Below are positions 50,501 through 63,530 of a stretch of DNA of 64,000 nt, one piece after another. Source of the stretch: Aphelocoma coerulescens. Taxonomy: Eukaryota > Chordata > Aves > Passeriformes > Corvidae. How positions within the stretch are numbered: the stretch's first letter is position 1; the number at the start of each line of letters is the position of its first letter. The stretch spans positions 11,546,031 to 11,610,030 of the forward strand of contig NC_091019.1 in the NCBI RefSeq assembly GCF_041296385.1. The letters run 5' to 3'. The notes beneath the pieces were generated by a model, which saw nothing but the letters and a program-made list of their open reading frames with translations, had not been told where the DNA came from and ran no database searches. The position numbers and the translations under genes are program-made.

Positions 50501-53500
50501 TAACAGCCAATTTAGGTGAATCTGCTGTGTGCTCTAGCTCCCAGAAACAGACAGCCTATGTGTTTCAGGGAGAGAAAGAAACTCATCTTTTAAAGCCTGT
50601 TTTCATCTCCTGTGAATGTTTCACCCATGGACATAGGTTTGGAAACAAGCGAGCACAGCTTTTCCTCAATGCAGTCTTAGATGGTTACTTCTGAAATATG
50701 ACAACTACACCTACACCAGCTAGAATTACTATTTCACATCCCTTAGAACCTGTCCTAATTCAGCTCTCTTTCACTGGTGCAAGCTCCTCTTCAACTCTTT
50801 CTCATATAATTGGAAGTAGAATTTGGTCCTTCTGCCTGCAGTGGTGACACATACAAAATAAATGCCTGCTATTTCAAAATGTTTAGGTTTGCTCTACCCT
50901 TAGAGGTATTTCACAATAATCAGTCTAGTGGTTTACTGTGCTAAAGGTCCACATTTGAATGGTGGAATGCTACAGAATATTGGAAATGCCTGTGTGTAAA
51001 GTAAACCCCGTACAGGTGAGGGGCAGGGTGTGTAATATCAAACTATCCACTCTTTTCCAGTTTTCTGCAAGATACTTCCATTGAAACTGCTTTAAAACTA
51101 CTCAGTGACATGTTATGCCTTAAGATGCCTGTGTTATTCCTGAATTTAACCACCTCTCCAGGAAGTCCCTTCCTTTCCATAATAGATTGGGTTTGTGCCG
51201 GCGTTGACCTCTTAAGGGGGATACTCACCTAAGTAAACACCCCTCCACTTATCCTTTACCAAAATGATGAAACATCCCTATTGCCTGTATGTCCTTCCCA
51301 TGTGCACTCTGAAGAGGACAGCTCAGCTTAGTTGACAGTAGACTTAGTTACATTTTTTCCCTGCTCTATTTTTATACTATGCCAAAACATGTACATTTTA
51401 AGTAGGTTCATTAGCAAGAGTTCAACATTCAAGAGCAGTCTTAAAATAGAAAGATATTGTGCATGCAAAAGAAAAATGGAGAGATGAATTGAAAATGTAA
51501 GTAGTGTACATTAAGGTCTAAAATGAAATATTTGCTTTTCTTTTGCTTTGTATGCAAGAAATGTAAAAACACTTCTTTTGAGCTTTTCAGTTAGTGCAAT
51601 GTACCTTTCTCTCTGTTTGTATGTTTGTAGGCAGAAAGTTGCTACAACTCCTGATGAGTTATATGAGGCTCTGAATCATACAGCACAGCCAATATTAGTC
51701 TTGCAAATCATAGCAATAGAGAATTTCTAGGCACTATAGAGAGAAAGAGAGGAAATTATAATAATCAAAAGGGTTTTTTTAATTATGAGCCACTTCGCCT
51801 CCTCTTTCCTTAACCAAGGCATTTCATCTAGCTCTGCTTTTTGTCTTTTCTGGGATAAACACAGTGTGATTATACCTTGTTTCCTCACTAGTTCTTATTT
51901 TTGAATTGGAAAAATTCACTTTTGCTTACATTATTGAGAGCTGTTGAACTGGCTCCGGAGAGAACACATTGCTGCAACGTTATTTCTCAATTGGTATCAA
52001 AGCATGATGGTTTTTCCATTAAATATTTGTGTACTGTTGTTATTAATTTGAGGCTTAAAATGCACTTTGAATGGTTTTTTCCCTTCTTTTTAAGAGATTT
52101 AGATAATGCCATGACATATCTCTATGCCCAATAAATAAGATAATCTTCTGGTTTTATTCTATCACATTTTAAAGACATTAGATTAAACTGTGTTTAGCCT
52201 CTGATCTCTATGTGTTATGTAATTTAATATAGGTAATAGTCTGATTAATGTATATCTAAATATTCTTGTTAGGCTGAGCTGTGTATTAAACTCAAAACAA
52301 AAAATCTGGCTCAAAACCCTTTTGTAACTATTCAAACAAAGATATGTGATTAATGCCACTTCTTGTAGCCTCAGTGCTCAGCTTCGCAAGGGTTATTTAT
52401 GGGATTAATTAAATCAGCAGTGTGCTATTTGCCATGTGTCTGCCATAAAAATAAACTGCTTAAAAGCTCCAAAAAGCACAGGCTGCCTGTGGCAAAAGCT
52501 CAGTCTGAACATACAGCCTGATCTTACTTCCAAGTGATCTTTCCACCCTTCTAAAGAGGAATGTACATGTCTGTTGTACAGTGAGTTCTGTCCTAGCTTC
52601 TGTGGTTTGAAAATGAACCAACACAGCTCGGGGTGTCAAATCAGTAGGAATTTAATTGACTTGTTCAAAGGTTTTCACTGAGAGGAAAATTTAGATTCTA
52701 ATTAAAGTATATCAGCTAACTGGACTCTTCATTTTTCCTGGACAGTACTTCAGACTTCTTCTCTGCCTGAGAACATGCTGCAGTGCACTCTGCTGAAATG
52801 AAAAAGCACTTCTAATTTAGTGCAGTTACTTTCTTATGCAAAGTGCTCCTGACTTCTGGGGAAGCTTTAATATTCATATTTTTTGCTTTGTACTTCACAG
52901 GTTTTAATCTGATAGCAACACATCAGTGGAAACAAGATTTAAGGGTTGTTAGAGAACCAGGTGTGTCTTCTTTATGAACTTTACGGAAAATAAACCTGTA
53001 CATAAACTAGATTTTTGTCAAGACATTCCATAAACAAAGACATCTTTGGTGTATATAAAATTATTTTGAATTTCAATTTCCAACACCTTCTTTTTGATAA
53101 TGCATTAAGATTGTACACTTTTTATGGGTAGCAATTTACAGTGACATTCTGGCTTATGAGAAAGGAGAGAAGCCTGTCACAGTCCTGTCATCCATTGAGA
53201 TCATGCTTTTATTCTAAAATGGCTTAAAATCTCATACAGAATGATGAATGTTATTATCAGAATGAATTTATTTCCTCACATCCATTAAGGACCTAGGGCT
53301 CTAGCAAGGTCTTAGCAGAACAGTTTGGGCTCAAGATACAGATTGTTCAAGCCTTTAGTTCTTCCTTCTTTCATCTTCACGTAATGAGACTCACCATTAT
53401 TCCTGCAGTTTTACAAGACTTTGGGGGACTTAAACAGTATTTGTTCTGTTAGCTTGCTCTGATGTAGCTGGGAAAAGGCTTTGTGTGCTGAGCAGAGCAA

Positions 53501-56500
53501 TAAATGAACTCTGTGAAAAGGAGGAAGCAGAAGAGCAAGGGCTATAACAGCTAAGTAGGAACAGTGTGTGGGATTGGCAGTTCTTAATTCCCCTCATGTG
53601 GAGACTGTGCTACATGATACTGAAGGTAAAAATCAATTAAATGCTTAAGACTGATAAAATTCTCATTAGCAGCATCTCAAACCTCTGAATCAACCAGGGT
53701 ACCAGGGCTTGAAGATAGGGAAAGGTGAAGAAAGGGGAGAGGGAAATTCCTTTGGAAAGGCTGTAGCTCCTGGGAGTATCCTGGTTATTGGTCTGTACCA
53801 ATTTATTTCTATTTTTTCCTCTCCCTCTTGATCCCTGCAAAATCATGGAGGACTTATGAGATTTTATGATAAGTACAAGTTTCTATAGCATTTCTCTGTT
53901 CTTCAATTTAGGTAATTGTCTTCCACAGGAGAGGACTTTGATCAGAAACTTCCTTTTGTTTCTTTACTTCAGCAAGTGTTCATAAAGATATAAAAGCTGA
54001 TCGACGAACCCCACAGACCCCATGTTTTTTGTGTTGTTCCTCAAGAAACTTTCAAAAAACCCAAAAAAAGGCTTCTAAGGTCTCTTACACATGACAAAAG
54101 CATCAGTTTTGCCTCTGCATCTGTCAAGTGCTTGGTGTTTCTGCCAGAAACTGGATTTCTGCTTTTGCCTCTCTAGGACCATGCCCATTCCAGAAAATGG
54201 ATTTGTGCCCACATTTCACAGGTGTGCTGCCACCCTAATTAATCATCACAACTACCAGTTGCTCCTGCTGGTGGGAATGAGAGGAGAGAAAAACGGGTGC
54301 AATTGGTGGGCAGAATTACTGAGTAACTGCACCTTCCTCCATATACACAAGGAAGGGAAGTTAATCTGAAGAAGAGCTGTTGGTGCCAGTGGCTTTAATA
54401 TAGAAAACATCATCAGGGAGAGGTAAAATAGAACCAAGTACCTGGCACAAGCTTCAGAAGACTCTTAAGTCTGGAACAAAGCTCTAATCAGTTGTTAATA
54501 TTTCACATAACTATTCTCCAGATTGCTGTGCTTCCAAAATGGGTAAGAAAAATCTTCTTACTATCAAAGCCAATGAAATAATATGTATTTAATATGCAAA
54601 TATGCCTCTGTCTCCTGTTACTCCTCTGATGTTCTGTTTCTTAAAAAATGTGCATGTGCAAGCAATATAGGTCAGAGTGTAAATGGAAGTAAAAATTGCT
54701 CTTCTTGTAATATTCATTGCTATGAAGATGGATTAATAAAATTATCATTTAAATAATAATTTAAGTAATCTCTCTTTTAACAGGAAAAATGCGGGATTAA
54801 AACCATATTTTTCTTCTCTCTCTTATCTTCCCTCAAGTCCCATAGTAAATGTCAGAATATGCTGCACTATATAAATTTTCCTTTAATATTTCTCTGTGGT
54901 TCTCAGGAAGGGTATTTTAAGAAGCAATCCTTCTTGATTAATCTGGGAGAGAGAGGTTTTTTTAAAATTTTGACCAGCACCTGACCTTTAAATGAAGCTC
55001 CAGCTGTGCCAGCTTTGGAGGGAAGCCGTTGTGGTTTGCCAGATGGCAAAGCTGATGATATTCTTTGGTGGTTGCTTATTTTAGAGGGGGTGCTGTAGGG
55101 ATATTTTAGTTCTTCTCTGTCTCTGTCCTGTTGTGTCCATTTGTCCTGACTTCACCACCACTCCCCTTCAATTTGGTGTCGCCTTTTTCTTTCTCTCTCT
55201 TCAAAAACCATCTCTGAACCCTTGGTTATTGCCTTGCTATCAGCAATCCCATGCTAGGGAGCTGTTCAAGCGGGAGGAACTACTTGGGCCAAAATAAATA
55301 TGGATTATAACATTACTACAAAGATGTTCTGGCAGGATTAAACACTTCACTGGAATTACTCAGAGTTTCCATCCTATAACTGAGATCAAAATCTACATCT
55401 GAAACTGCTGAGAGATTCTTTTCCCTAAAGTGATGAAAACTGTCAAGTGCAAAGGAGTTTCTGTCGATTCATTGTGTGACTTCAATGCTGGCTATACAGA
55501 ATCAAAACTTGTTTTCCTCAGCTATCAAAATGTTTCCTCATTTTTTGATCTTCAGACAGTAAAATAAATCTTATCTTCTTCACTAACAAGAAAGAGAGAA
55601 AGTCTGTCACAAAGGCTGGTAATGCTTTTATAGTTCCTTCGGTGCTGTGCCAAGGAGAAGCTTCAGAGACATGAGAGAACAAAATAGAAATTGTGTGGCT
55701 CAAAACTCCTAGGAGTTTGGAGCTTCCACAGTTAACAGCATTAAAAATGCTATTTTATTACTGTCTAGAGAGTTCTTGTTTTCTAAATAAAGAAATTAAG
55801 TGCTTATTAATGGAGTTTATTTCAAGTAGTAACAATTCTCTGCAATCCTTTTCCCCTGTCACATTATGCAGCATTTAATGGTGTTTGGTTTCCATGTTTT
55901 ATGTGTTTCAGGCTCCTTAACATTTCAAACAACAGAAATTACATGGAAAGAAGAAAGGCAGTTATCACAAGAGAGGTTTTATCTACTAAATATGTTGGTG
56001 AACAAAATTGAAGCTCTATAAAATATCAGATTTCATGAGTGAAAAACGAGTTGGAAAGCCTTTTTTATGAGTTAATATGATTTACCTAAAAATGATACCC
56101 CTTCAATCACTGGTTGAAAGCAAAACATTGACTGTTTTACACAGTATATCAATCATGTCTCATAAGAAAGGGATATTATTTTAATGTGAAATACATGTTT
56201 TTCATTTTTATTCCATGACACAGCTTTATGAGGTATATATATTTTTTTAATGGTGTTCGTGAGCAATTTCATTTGCTGAAGAGTTATTTACTGAATTAAT
56301 TTTTAGCTCTTAAAATACACTTTTGCATAGGTGCCTGAAACACACCTTCATGATAGTGCAGCGTGATGTCCTGCCTGCTCTGTCAGTACTGGGGGTAAAT
56401 ATCAAGAGTTTCAGAGGGGTCTTTCCTGCTTTTATTCACATACAAAGTGAATTTCCCATGCTTGACTGCTGTTCTCTAGCACAACAATACAACCAGCAGT

Positions 56501-56511
56501 CCTCATGTATA

Positions 56512-56548
56512 GAATATATATATATAGAGAGATATAGATAGATAGATC
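56512..56548. repeat. TA / GATA microsatellite
   Basis: An (AT)n run passes into GAGAGATATAGATAGATAGATC. Seen directly. Likely length-variable between individuals. Confidence 0.9.
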
Positions 56549-57130
56549 CTTGCTCAATTTGGACAGCATTGTATTTGAGGACTTTTCCCATCTGATTTGT
56601 ATACAATCTAAAAGCTTAGAAGACCTTTTTACTTGTCATTTCAGCTGATTATTGACTCATTTCAAGGAGCTGTTTTCTGGTAAATCTTTATGATTTGCTT
56701 CCCTATTAAGGAACTCTCATTATTGTGTTCTTTACTTATAAAAATATTCTTGTGTCTCTTCCACCGCTTGTTGTTGTAGTTCAGATGCTTTTTTTGGTGT
56801 TTCTCCAAATAAATAAACAGTCTTTACCTGGCATTCTTCTCATAAATACTTCCATAAAAGTTTAGCACGATCTCATGAACAGGCTGGAAGGGAAGATAGG
56901 TTTCAGTTTATGAAGTGGTGATCCCTCTATTGTCAATGACAAACTCATCATTCTCTTTTAACTATGTTACTTTTAAGTTTTCCAGTTTTAATTTAAGAGA
57001 AACAATATTTTCAGGGAAATAGAAGCCCTATTAGTCAAAGAGAACCTGTGGTAGACAAGCTTAGAGTTTACAAATTTCCAGCTACCTGCTACTATCTGGC
57101 TACTAATGAATATTAATAACTTGCTATTAT

Positions 57131-57163
57131 TAATTACCAAATTATTCTAATTGACAGATGTCA
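57131..57163. promoter_or_regulatory. Candidate MEIS/TGIF plus homeodomain pair
   Basis: TAATTA at 57131-57136 and the near-palindrome TGACAGATGTCA at 57152-57163. MEIS, PREP and TGIF homeodomain proteins bind TGACAG and its inverted dimers. The pair lies in a TA-rich patch, so chance is a serious alternative. Confidence 0.2.
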
Positions 57164-58828
57164 TTTCAATCCTTGAACTTTTAACACCAAAATTTAGAAT
57201 GAGCTCCCTCACCCCATGTTGGTTATATAAACATTTTATTTTTTGCTTCAGAATTCACTGATACAGCAGTGTGTGTTTATTCTTCTAAGGTCTGCACAAC
57301 TGTTTTGACTGCATTCTGAATAATTAATCTAATTTTTAATCATTTTGCTATTTCCAAAGGTTAGAGATAGCATGGCTGCAAAAAATTCCCAGTGTCAAAA
57401 TCAGTTGCTTAGGGTAAAGGAGAGAATACTATGAATTTTCTTCTGCCAGCTGAGCACTTCCTATGTCATGTCCCCATTTTGCCAGTGCATTAAATAAGAT
57501 GTAGAATTAGAGACTCCAAGAAACAAAAGTTTCCTGGTAAAGGGAACAGCCCTTCTGGTATTGCAGGGCATCAAGCTGCAACAAGTTCCTTTGCTGCCAG
57601 AACATCACCCTTAACCTTTCTGAAAAAAAAACCCTCCCTAGCTGCTCTGCCTGGGCTTTATTTGCTTCGTAGCAAGGGTCAGAATGGTTTAATGAGCTTC
57701 AGGTGAGCTGGGTGAGTTGTTGTCACACCCAGTACAAGGAGTATTCAGCCACCCTGGGCTGATGGCAAAACAGTTCCTTTTTTTTTCTGATTTTGGATGT
57801 ACCTTCACTGCAAACTCAAAGAAGCTGGGCTGTATTCAAGGCAGTTAAAGGTCAGTCCTAAAGCTGTGCTTTTTAAAGTTTGGATAAAGTCATGTGTTCT
57901 ACTGGTGTAATAATTTTTTCTTTGGGGTATATGCATTAAATAGCTAAGTATTTGTCTGAGTGTGGGCCTACAGCTTTTTTCATTTCCTCTCACTCTTTCC
58001 CATCTAATATTTGAAATATTTTATGGTCAATGTTTAAGATATTTTATCATGTGTTCCTAATTGCTATTTAAACTCTGAATTGGAGGGGAATGGCAGCAAG
58101 GGCTAAAGAGACTTTGATCTTTGTCATGGGGGTTGTATGCTGAGGTGGACCAAATAATTTTTCAGACTCTTCAAATATGAGTCCCTCTAACTGAACAGGA
58201 TAACTCTTCCACACATGGGGCACATTTATTTATTTAGACAGTGTGTATTCTGAGGAGATTTTTGTGAGATTTTTTGCAAGTTGAAGAGCAGAGCTGTGAA
58301 CTCACATGGTGTGATTTCCCTTGATTATTTTAAGTATGATATTCTGGGACTGGATGAGAAAATGTTATCTCACTATTTACACAGAATCAGGAAAAAAGAC
58401 ATCGTTATGTGGTACAAAAAAGAAAAAGATAACTTTATATTTGGGAGTTCATTATTCATTTCTTCTCTTTTGCAGGATTTTTTAAATAAAGACCAGGTTT
58501 TCTCTTGTACTTCTAGAACACACTTTCTGTCCATTTTGGTAATTCTTAGTGTTGTGCTTGGTTTGTGTTGCTAGCTCGCTCTTCTTCTTGGAATTATTTA
58601 TTTTATTTAAAAGTAGCTTTAGAAAGTCTCCAATGTAAATCTGGAAGTAACATATACTTTTCAGATGACCACTGCTTTTTATTTAGGAAGTTGGTGATGT
58701 ATTAAAACAGATATTTGGGAGTTTTTAATGAGCAAAAGTAGGTAAGAAGGAACTCTGAGAAAACAGGATTCCACGAGCTGTTGGGGTGGTGGGGAGAGGT
58801 TCTTCATTCTTATTCAGTGTCACTCCTG

Positions 58829-58986
58829 CTCCAGACTAACCAGGCCCAGCTCCTGCAGTCTCTCCTCATGAGAGACTCCTCATGCTCCAGCCCCTCATCA
58901 TCTTTGTGGCCTCTGCTGGACCCTCTCCAGTAGCTCCTGGTCTTTCTTCTACTGAGGAGCCCAGAAGTGGACACAGCAGTCCAGTT
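58829..58986 (-). mobile_element. CR1 LINE fragment (internal 3' part)
   Basis: The plus strand reads as antisense CR1: CTCCAGACTAACCAGGCCC at 58829, then CTCCTCATG and GCTCCAGCCCCTCATCATCT words, then CCTCTCCAGTAGCTCCTGGT and TCTTTCTTCTACTGAGGAGC, and finally a GTGGACACAGCAGTCCAG word. The order matches the coding end of the CR1 second reading frame on the minus strand. The fragment has no 3' tail and is truncated on both sides. Confidence 0.9.
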
Positions 58987-59106
58987 CTTTGTTTGGTTTT
59001 GGGTTGTTTTTTTCCTTGGTCAGGAAACTGAAGTTGCTGTTTATCCCCATTTCTGTTTTTATTTACTGCAAGGTCTTTTCAAGAGATTTCCACTCAGTGT
59101 CTTCCA

Positions 59107-59153
59107 GCTTGTTGGATTTTGTCATTAGCTTTTACTACCTAGAAGATGTTTTT
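59107..59153 (+). repeat. Copy 1 of an unidentified 47-bp direct repeat
   Basis: Begins GCTTGTTGGATTTTGTC and includes TTTTACTACCTAGAAGAT. It matches 62485-62531 at 45 of 47 positions by my reading. Flanks on either side do not match. Identity of the repeat is unknown. Confidence 0.85.
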
Positions 59154-59360
59154 TAATTTAAGCAAAGTTTATTCTGGCTGTCTGCTTTATGCTTCCTACT
59201 GAATTTCACTGAATTACCTTGGAGTTACCCACTGGAAGGGGCGGGGTTTTCATTCTCTATTTTAGTAGGCAGGGTATCCAAAGTATTAGATCTTTCAGAC
59301 ATAACTTCTTCAGAGTTTTTGTATAAAGCTAGACTGCCTTGTGAAATTTTTGTGAGAGTT

Positions 59361-59381
59361 TATCTATCCATCCATCCATCT
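59361..59381. repeat. ATCC tetranucleotide tract
   Basis: TATCTATCCATCCATCCATC, a short imperfect ATCC/ATCT microsatellite, seen directly. Confidence 0.85.
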
Positions 59382-61064
59382 GTATGAAGTATTGTGATTT
59401 AAGTGTATTTATAATATTCTCTCCCATATAAAGAGATTGCATCAATTTTAGCATTTTATATTTTAAACTAAAAATGTTTTCTTGTTATGCATATAAAACT
59501 CCAGTAAAAACTCTCAAGTTATCAACTAAAATAGACAAACAATAACCCTGCCATTCAGACCATTTGTTCAGATATTATGTTGAGGGAATTTAGCCCAGAC
59601 CTCCTGTCTCTCTCCTTACAGTTGCATTTCCTAAGGAAGTCAAACTCTTTAGTTGTTACCAAGTACAGATCAGCTTCTGCCACTCAAGGTTAATTCTCAT
59701 GCTGATGTCCTCTCTGGATAAGGTTGTTTTTGCTGCACTACCAAGCTGAATCTGTGTATTATCAGCAGCTGAATAAATGAGGCAGAGAAGGGAATGCGGA
59801 ATATCTTCAAATCAAACGAATGCATAAAATCACCAGTGAAACATGATACCTTAAAATTTGTCATTTTCTTTGTAATAAACATGGTTTAACTTTATCTCTT
59901 GATTTCTCATGCCAGTGTTTGAAATACTGCCCCATTGCAACTGAAATTGCTATACATTGCTTTTGTAATCTTCATGTATTATCAATGGCTCATGAAGTTC
60001 AGTAAGAGAAAACAGAAAAAGCAATCAGGCCCTGGATGGCTATAGATGTATCCATGAAGAAAAGATTACTGGCCATCTCTGTAAAATCAAAGAGCTTTTT
60101 CCTCCCCCTTTGACAGTTCCAGCAAACTTTCCACTAAATTTAAAGGAATAGGGACAGGGTCCTTCAGTGTCTACTAATTTATCTCTACTATGAATGGCTT
60201 AAAACCAGAATCTGTAACATAGATAATGCTGAGAAATAATCTTCAGGGAAAAAAGAAGAAAAAAGCCTCAACAGGAGGACTTTTCCTCACTGTTACATTT
60301 AGCAAATATTATGAAATAAAAACCCTGCTTGTGGTTGCAAATGTAGAGGTTTGGGCACAGCTATCTTTGTATACCTTATTAAATATTTTCAGTATCTTCT
60401 GTCTTTCATGACAAGAATGTCTCTGCTTTCCTGCACCTCGTGGAAGTGAAGGCATTCATGGGGAGGGGAGAATAGTATTATCCCCTATTTATTATTAACT
60501 TAGAATTTATTATCCCTGTTTGATTCAAGTATTCTATTCTTCTTTTTTGAGTCAGGCAGTTGAAACTGTAAATAATTTACAAATAATTTAGGTTGATTTG
60601 GCTAATTCACAGGCAGAGGTAAAGACTGTTAAGGTAACATTTTTAGTTGAAAGAGTAGGAGAGGGTTTACATTCTCTTTCATATAGAAATAATGCTTAAT
60701 GGCCTGTGCTGGATGTGTTATGCTGAATCTTTATTTCACTATAATGTGAAGACTGGAGAAAAAAGCCATGCGTGCCTATTGAGGGACCCATGTGGGAATT
60801 GCTGCTAGTGGCAATTAGCCAGGAGCAGCACATGTTCTGTGCAGTGACTGGAGAGGGAGATGTACGAGGAGGGAGAAATAAGGTACTTGTTTTGTTTTGT
60901 TGTGGAAAGCAGATACTTGAATGTGAAGCTTGTGTAGAATTCACCGCTGGGAGTGTGAATTGCACAGGCTTGTGTCGGTGAGGGTTACTCAGCCATGAGT
61001 TTTAAACTGTAGTTACACTTGGAAATAAAGCAGTAATTATTTTAAATATTTTCAATTGCTTCTA

Positions 61065-61130
61065 ACCCCACCCCCCCCAAAAAACCTCAAAATCCACCCA
61101 ACCAACCAAACAAAACCCCAACAAATCCAG
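61065..61130. repeat. C-run and A/C-rich low-complexity tract
   Basis: An eight-C run followed by A-rich sequence with CCAACCAACCAAACAAAACC-type repeats. Seen directly. The tryptophan- and glycine-rich minus-strand frame over it is an artefact of composition. Confidence 0.85.
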
Positions 61131-61350
61131 TGAGTCAGACTTTATTTTTTGTTTCATTGTTTTTCCTAAGCTACACATCCAGTGCTGTCTATAGCTCATG
61201 CTCTGCAATACACTTAATTTTGTATATGGTGTACTTATTTCAGATGCTGTTCTGTATGCTCTCTGGCTCATTATTTATAGAAGAGTAATGTCATGTTCCA
61301 GGGGAAAATATTTAGCTGATAACTTGTGCCAAGGGATGCCACTGATACTA

Positions 61351-61368
61351 TTTGTTTGTTTGTTTGTG
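61351..61368. repeat. GTTT tetranucleotide tract
   Basis: Four perfect TTTG units and a partial fifth, seen directly. Confidence 0.85.
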
Positions 61369-62484
61369 GTGTATTTTATTTAACAGCAACAAAAAAGGGC
61401 AAAATCATCCATTTCTGGCTCTTACTACTTCAGCACATGTTTAGGGTAACCGCTGCAGGTTCTGCCAGTGTATTCAAAACACACAGGAAATGTGTGAAAT
61501 TCCATGTACATGCACACATGATTAACTCTTCAATACTGACCTGGACTTTGTTACATTGTTGAAGATCATTCTGTATGAGCGAGGCTTTCCTTTCACAAAA
61601 GAGGAGCTGTTAATTATTAGGAAATTTTCTTTTCTTTTAGCTTGTTTTGATCTTAGATTTCCATTTAAAAAGGTTTTGCAGCCTGGGAAGGGAGGACCTC
61701 AGGCTTTAAGGAATATTTCAAACCTATGCAATCAATGAATGTTGCTTCCCTCTGTGTGAGGTTGTTTTTCAAGCACTGTGACCCTTTATTTACCTCATGG
61801 CAGTATATTAAAGAACAGTTAGTTTAAGTGCAGCTTCTTCAAATTTGTACTGTTAAAAAGTGCTCAAAAATGTTGTGCTGTTGTGAAATGGAAGCATATA
61901 ATGACCAATTATTTGTTGCAAATTATTCAGCCAAATATTTCTTAATTCTCAAAAATATTTTGTATTTTCAGGGCAGAAACAATCTATTATAATAAAGATA
62001 TGGTTTAAAATATGTGTGTGCTCTGAAAATAAAAATGCATAATAAGCACACCTGGTCCTTGACTTGTTGATGGACCTTTAGCTCATGAAAAAGAATTACA
62101 ATGGTTTAAATAATTGAGAAATATTAAGGGTTTCTGGTAAGTAATCACCATTGTTAAAACAGAATGTCTTTTGTGAGGATGACATGTTGATTCCTTCCCC
62201 TTCCAAGAGAACTTGGATCTTCCTACTGTACTTTCAAAACCCTGCAGAAAACTGAGACAAAGCAGCTTCTCCCTATTTTGGATGAGCTAAATAAGAAAGT
62301 AAAACCAGAGGAAGACACTTTGGTCCAGCCACTTTGGTGTCTCCCTGGGAGCGAGGAAGGAAACATTAATTTCTCCATTGTTCTGACATCTTTTCTAACC
62401 ACAGCTGGTGATGTGTCCTACAGGCTTGAAGCATGAGAACAAATAAACCCAAAGTTGCTCATATTTATACAGGAATAAAAGCAG

Positions 62485-62531
62485 GCTTGTTGGATTTCGT
62501 CATTAGCTTTTACTACCTAGAAGATATTTTT
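62485..62531 (+). repeat. Copy 2 of an unidentified 47-bp direct repeat
   Basis: Matches 59107-59153 in the same orientation, with a C for T at the fourteenth base and an A for G six bases before the end. It sits in unrelated flanking sequence. Confidence 0.85.
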
Positions 62532-63317
62532 CAAGGTTACTAAACCAAAAGAACAACAAAAGATATTAAGGATTCAGCTAATTTCTAGCATCTCAAATAT
62601 TGATCTTACTTTATACCTTGGTCCTAGTGATTCTTGTAGTGCACACACTGTCAGTAAATGGAGGAGATATTAAAAAATTACTATCCAGTGCTCAGAAAGT
62701 TACTGAAAAGGCAGGAAAAGCTGCCATCTTATGTGAGACTCTGGCTTTTTCATTCCTTGCTCTAAACCTCTCTCCAAGTTGCTTTCAGGTGGATTTTGTA
62801 TCCCTTGAATTTGCATAGTCTTAAAAAATAAAGCGAAATGAAACTCCCGTTGTCCAGGAAACACAAGAGTTGACATCTTAACTGCTCTGCAATAGAGAGA
62901 AATAACAGAGAAAGGCATTGGCACAGAGAAATTAATGGAGATATATTTTCAATCATACAAAAAAAAATTCACCTAGAGAAATGAACTTATTGTCAGCTAG
63001 AATCCAAATGAGTCTTAAATTGATCATTTATTTATTTATGGAAATTTCTAATTACCTTTTTTTCATAACTTATTAAATTTATCAGAAACAATTTATTTTT
63101 CCAGACTGAATCTGTACACAGTGATTATTGCTATGGTTTCTATATATCTCCTTCTGCCAAAAGATTGTTCTTCCAGTACAGGATGGCAGAGCCAACCAGA
63201 ATAATTTACTATATCATATTGTGCAGGAACTAAACTACTCCAAAATGGAGAAGCTGAGGTGTTCTTGCCAGTTCATACTCATTCTGCTTAATAAAGGTTT
63301 TTTATTATTAATTTGCT

Positions 63318-63530
63318 AGAATCACAGCATAATTTAGGTTGAAAAAGATCTTTAAGACCTTCGAGTCCAACCACTAACCCAGCACTGCTGATTCCACCAC
63401 TAACCCATGTCCCCAAGTCCACATCTGCACATCTTGTAAATACCCCCAGGGATGGTGAGTCCACCACTTCCCTGGGCAGCCCCTTCCAGTGCTTGACAAC
63501 CCTTGTGATGAAGAAATTTTTCCTAACGTT
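63318..63530 (-). mobile_element. CR1 LINE 3' end (bird type)
   Basis: The plus strand begins with AGAATCACAGCATAATTTAG, the antisense CR1 terminus, then GAGTCCAACCACTAACCCAG near 63363, GGGATGGTGAGTCCACCACT near 63450, CCCTGGGCAGCCCCTTCCAG near 63471, and a GAAATTTTTCCTAA word near 63513. The element therefore lies on the minus strand with its 3' end at 63318. It is a 5'-truncated copy with no coding capacity. It overlaps the same part of CR1 as the copy at 36250, in opposite orientation. Confidence 0.95.

Larger units (their letters stand above)
47501..58828. other. Unique AT-rich non-coding stretch
   Basis: No gene, RNA or recognisable transposon. Reading frames do not exceed 97 codons. 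A TA/GATA microsatellite lies at 56512-56548, and a TAATTA plus TGACAGATGTCA pair at 57131-57163. A region near 49700-49870 looked faintly repeat-like but matched nothing I could name. Confidence 0.55.
58987..63317. other. Unique stretch with simple repeats and a duplicated 47-mer
   Basis: No gene recognised. It contains ATCC and GTTT tetranucleotide tracts, a C-run/A-rich tract, and both copies of an unexplained 47-bp word (59107 and 62485). Reading frames are all under 90 codons. Confidence 0.55.

Noticed and set aside
54594..54601. Perfect octamer ATGCAAAT, also seen near 33701 and 43995
   Set aside because: Single 8-base words are expected several times by chance in this length of AT-rich DNA and here they stand alone.
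58281..58574. 97-codon plus-strand frame with lysine-rich middle and hydrophobic end
   Set aside because: No family resemblance; T-rich sequence gives hydrophobic residues by composition.
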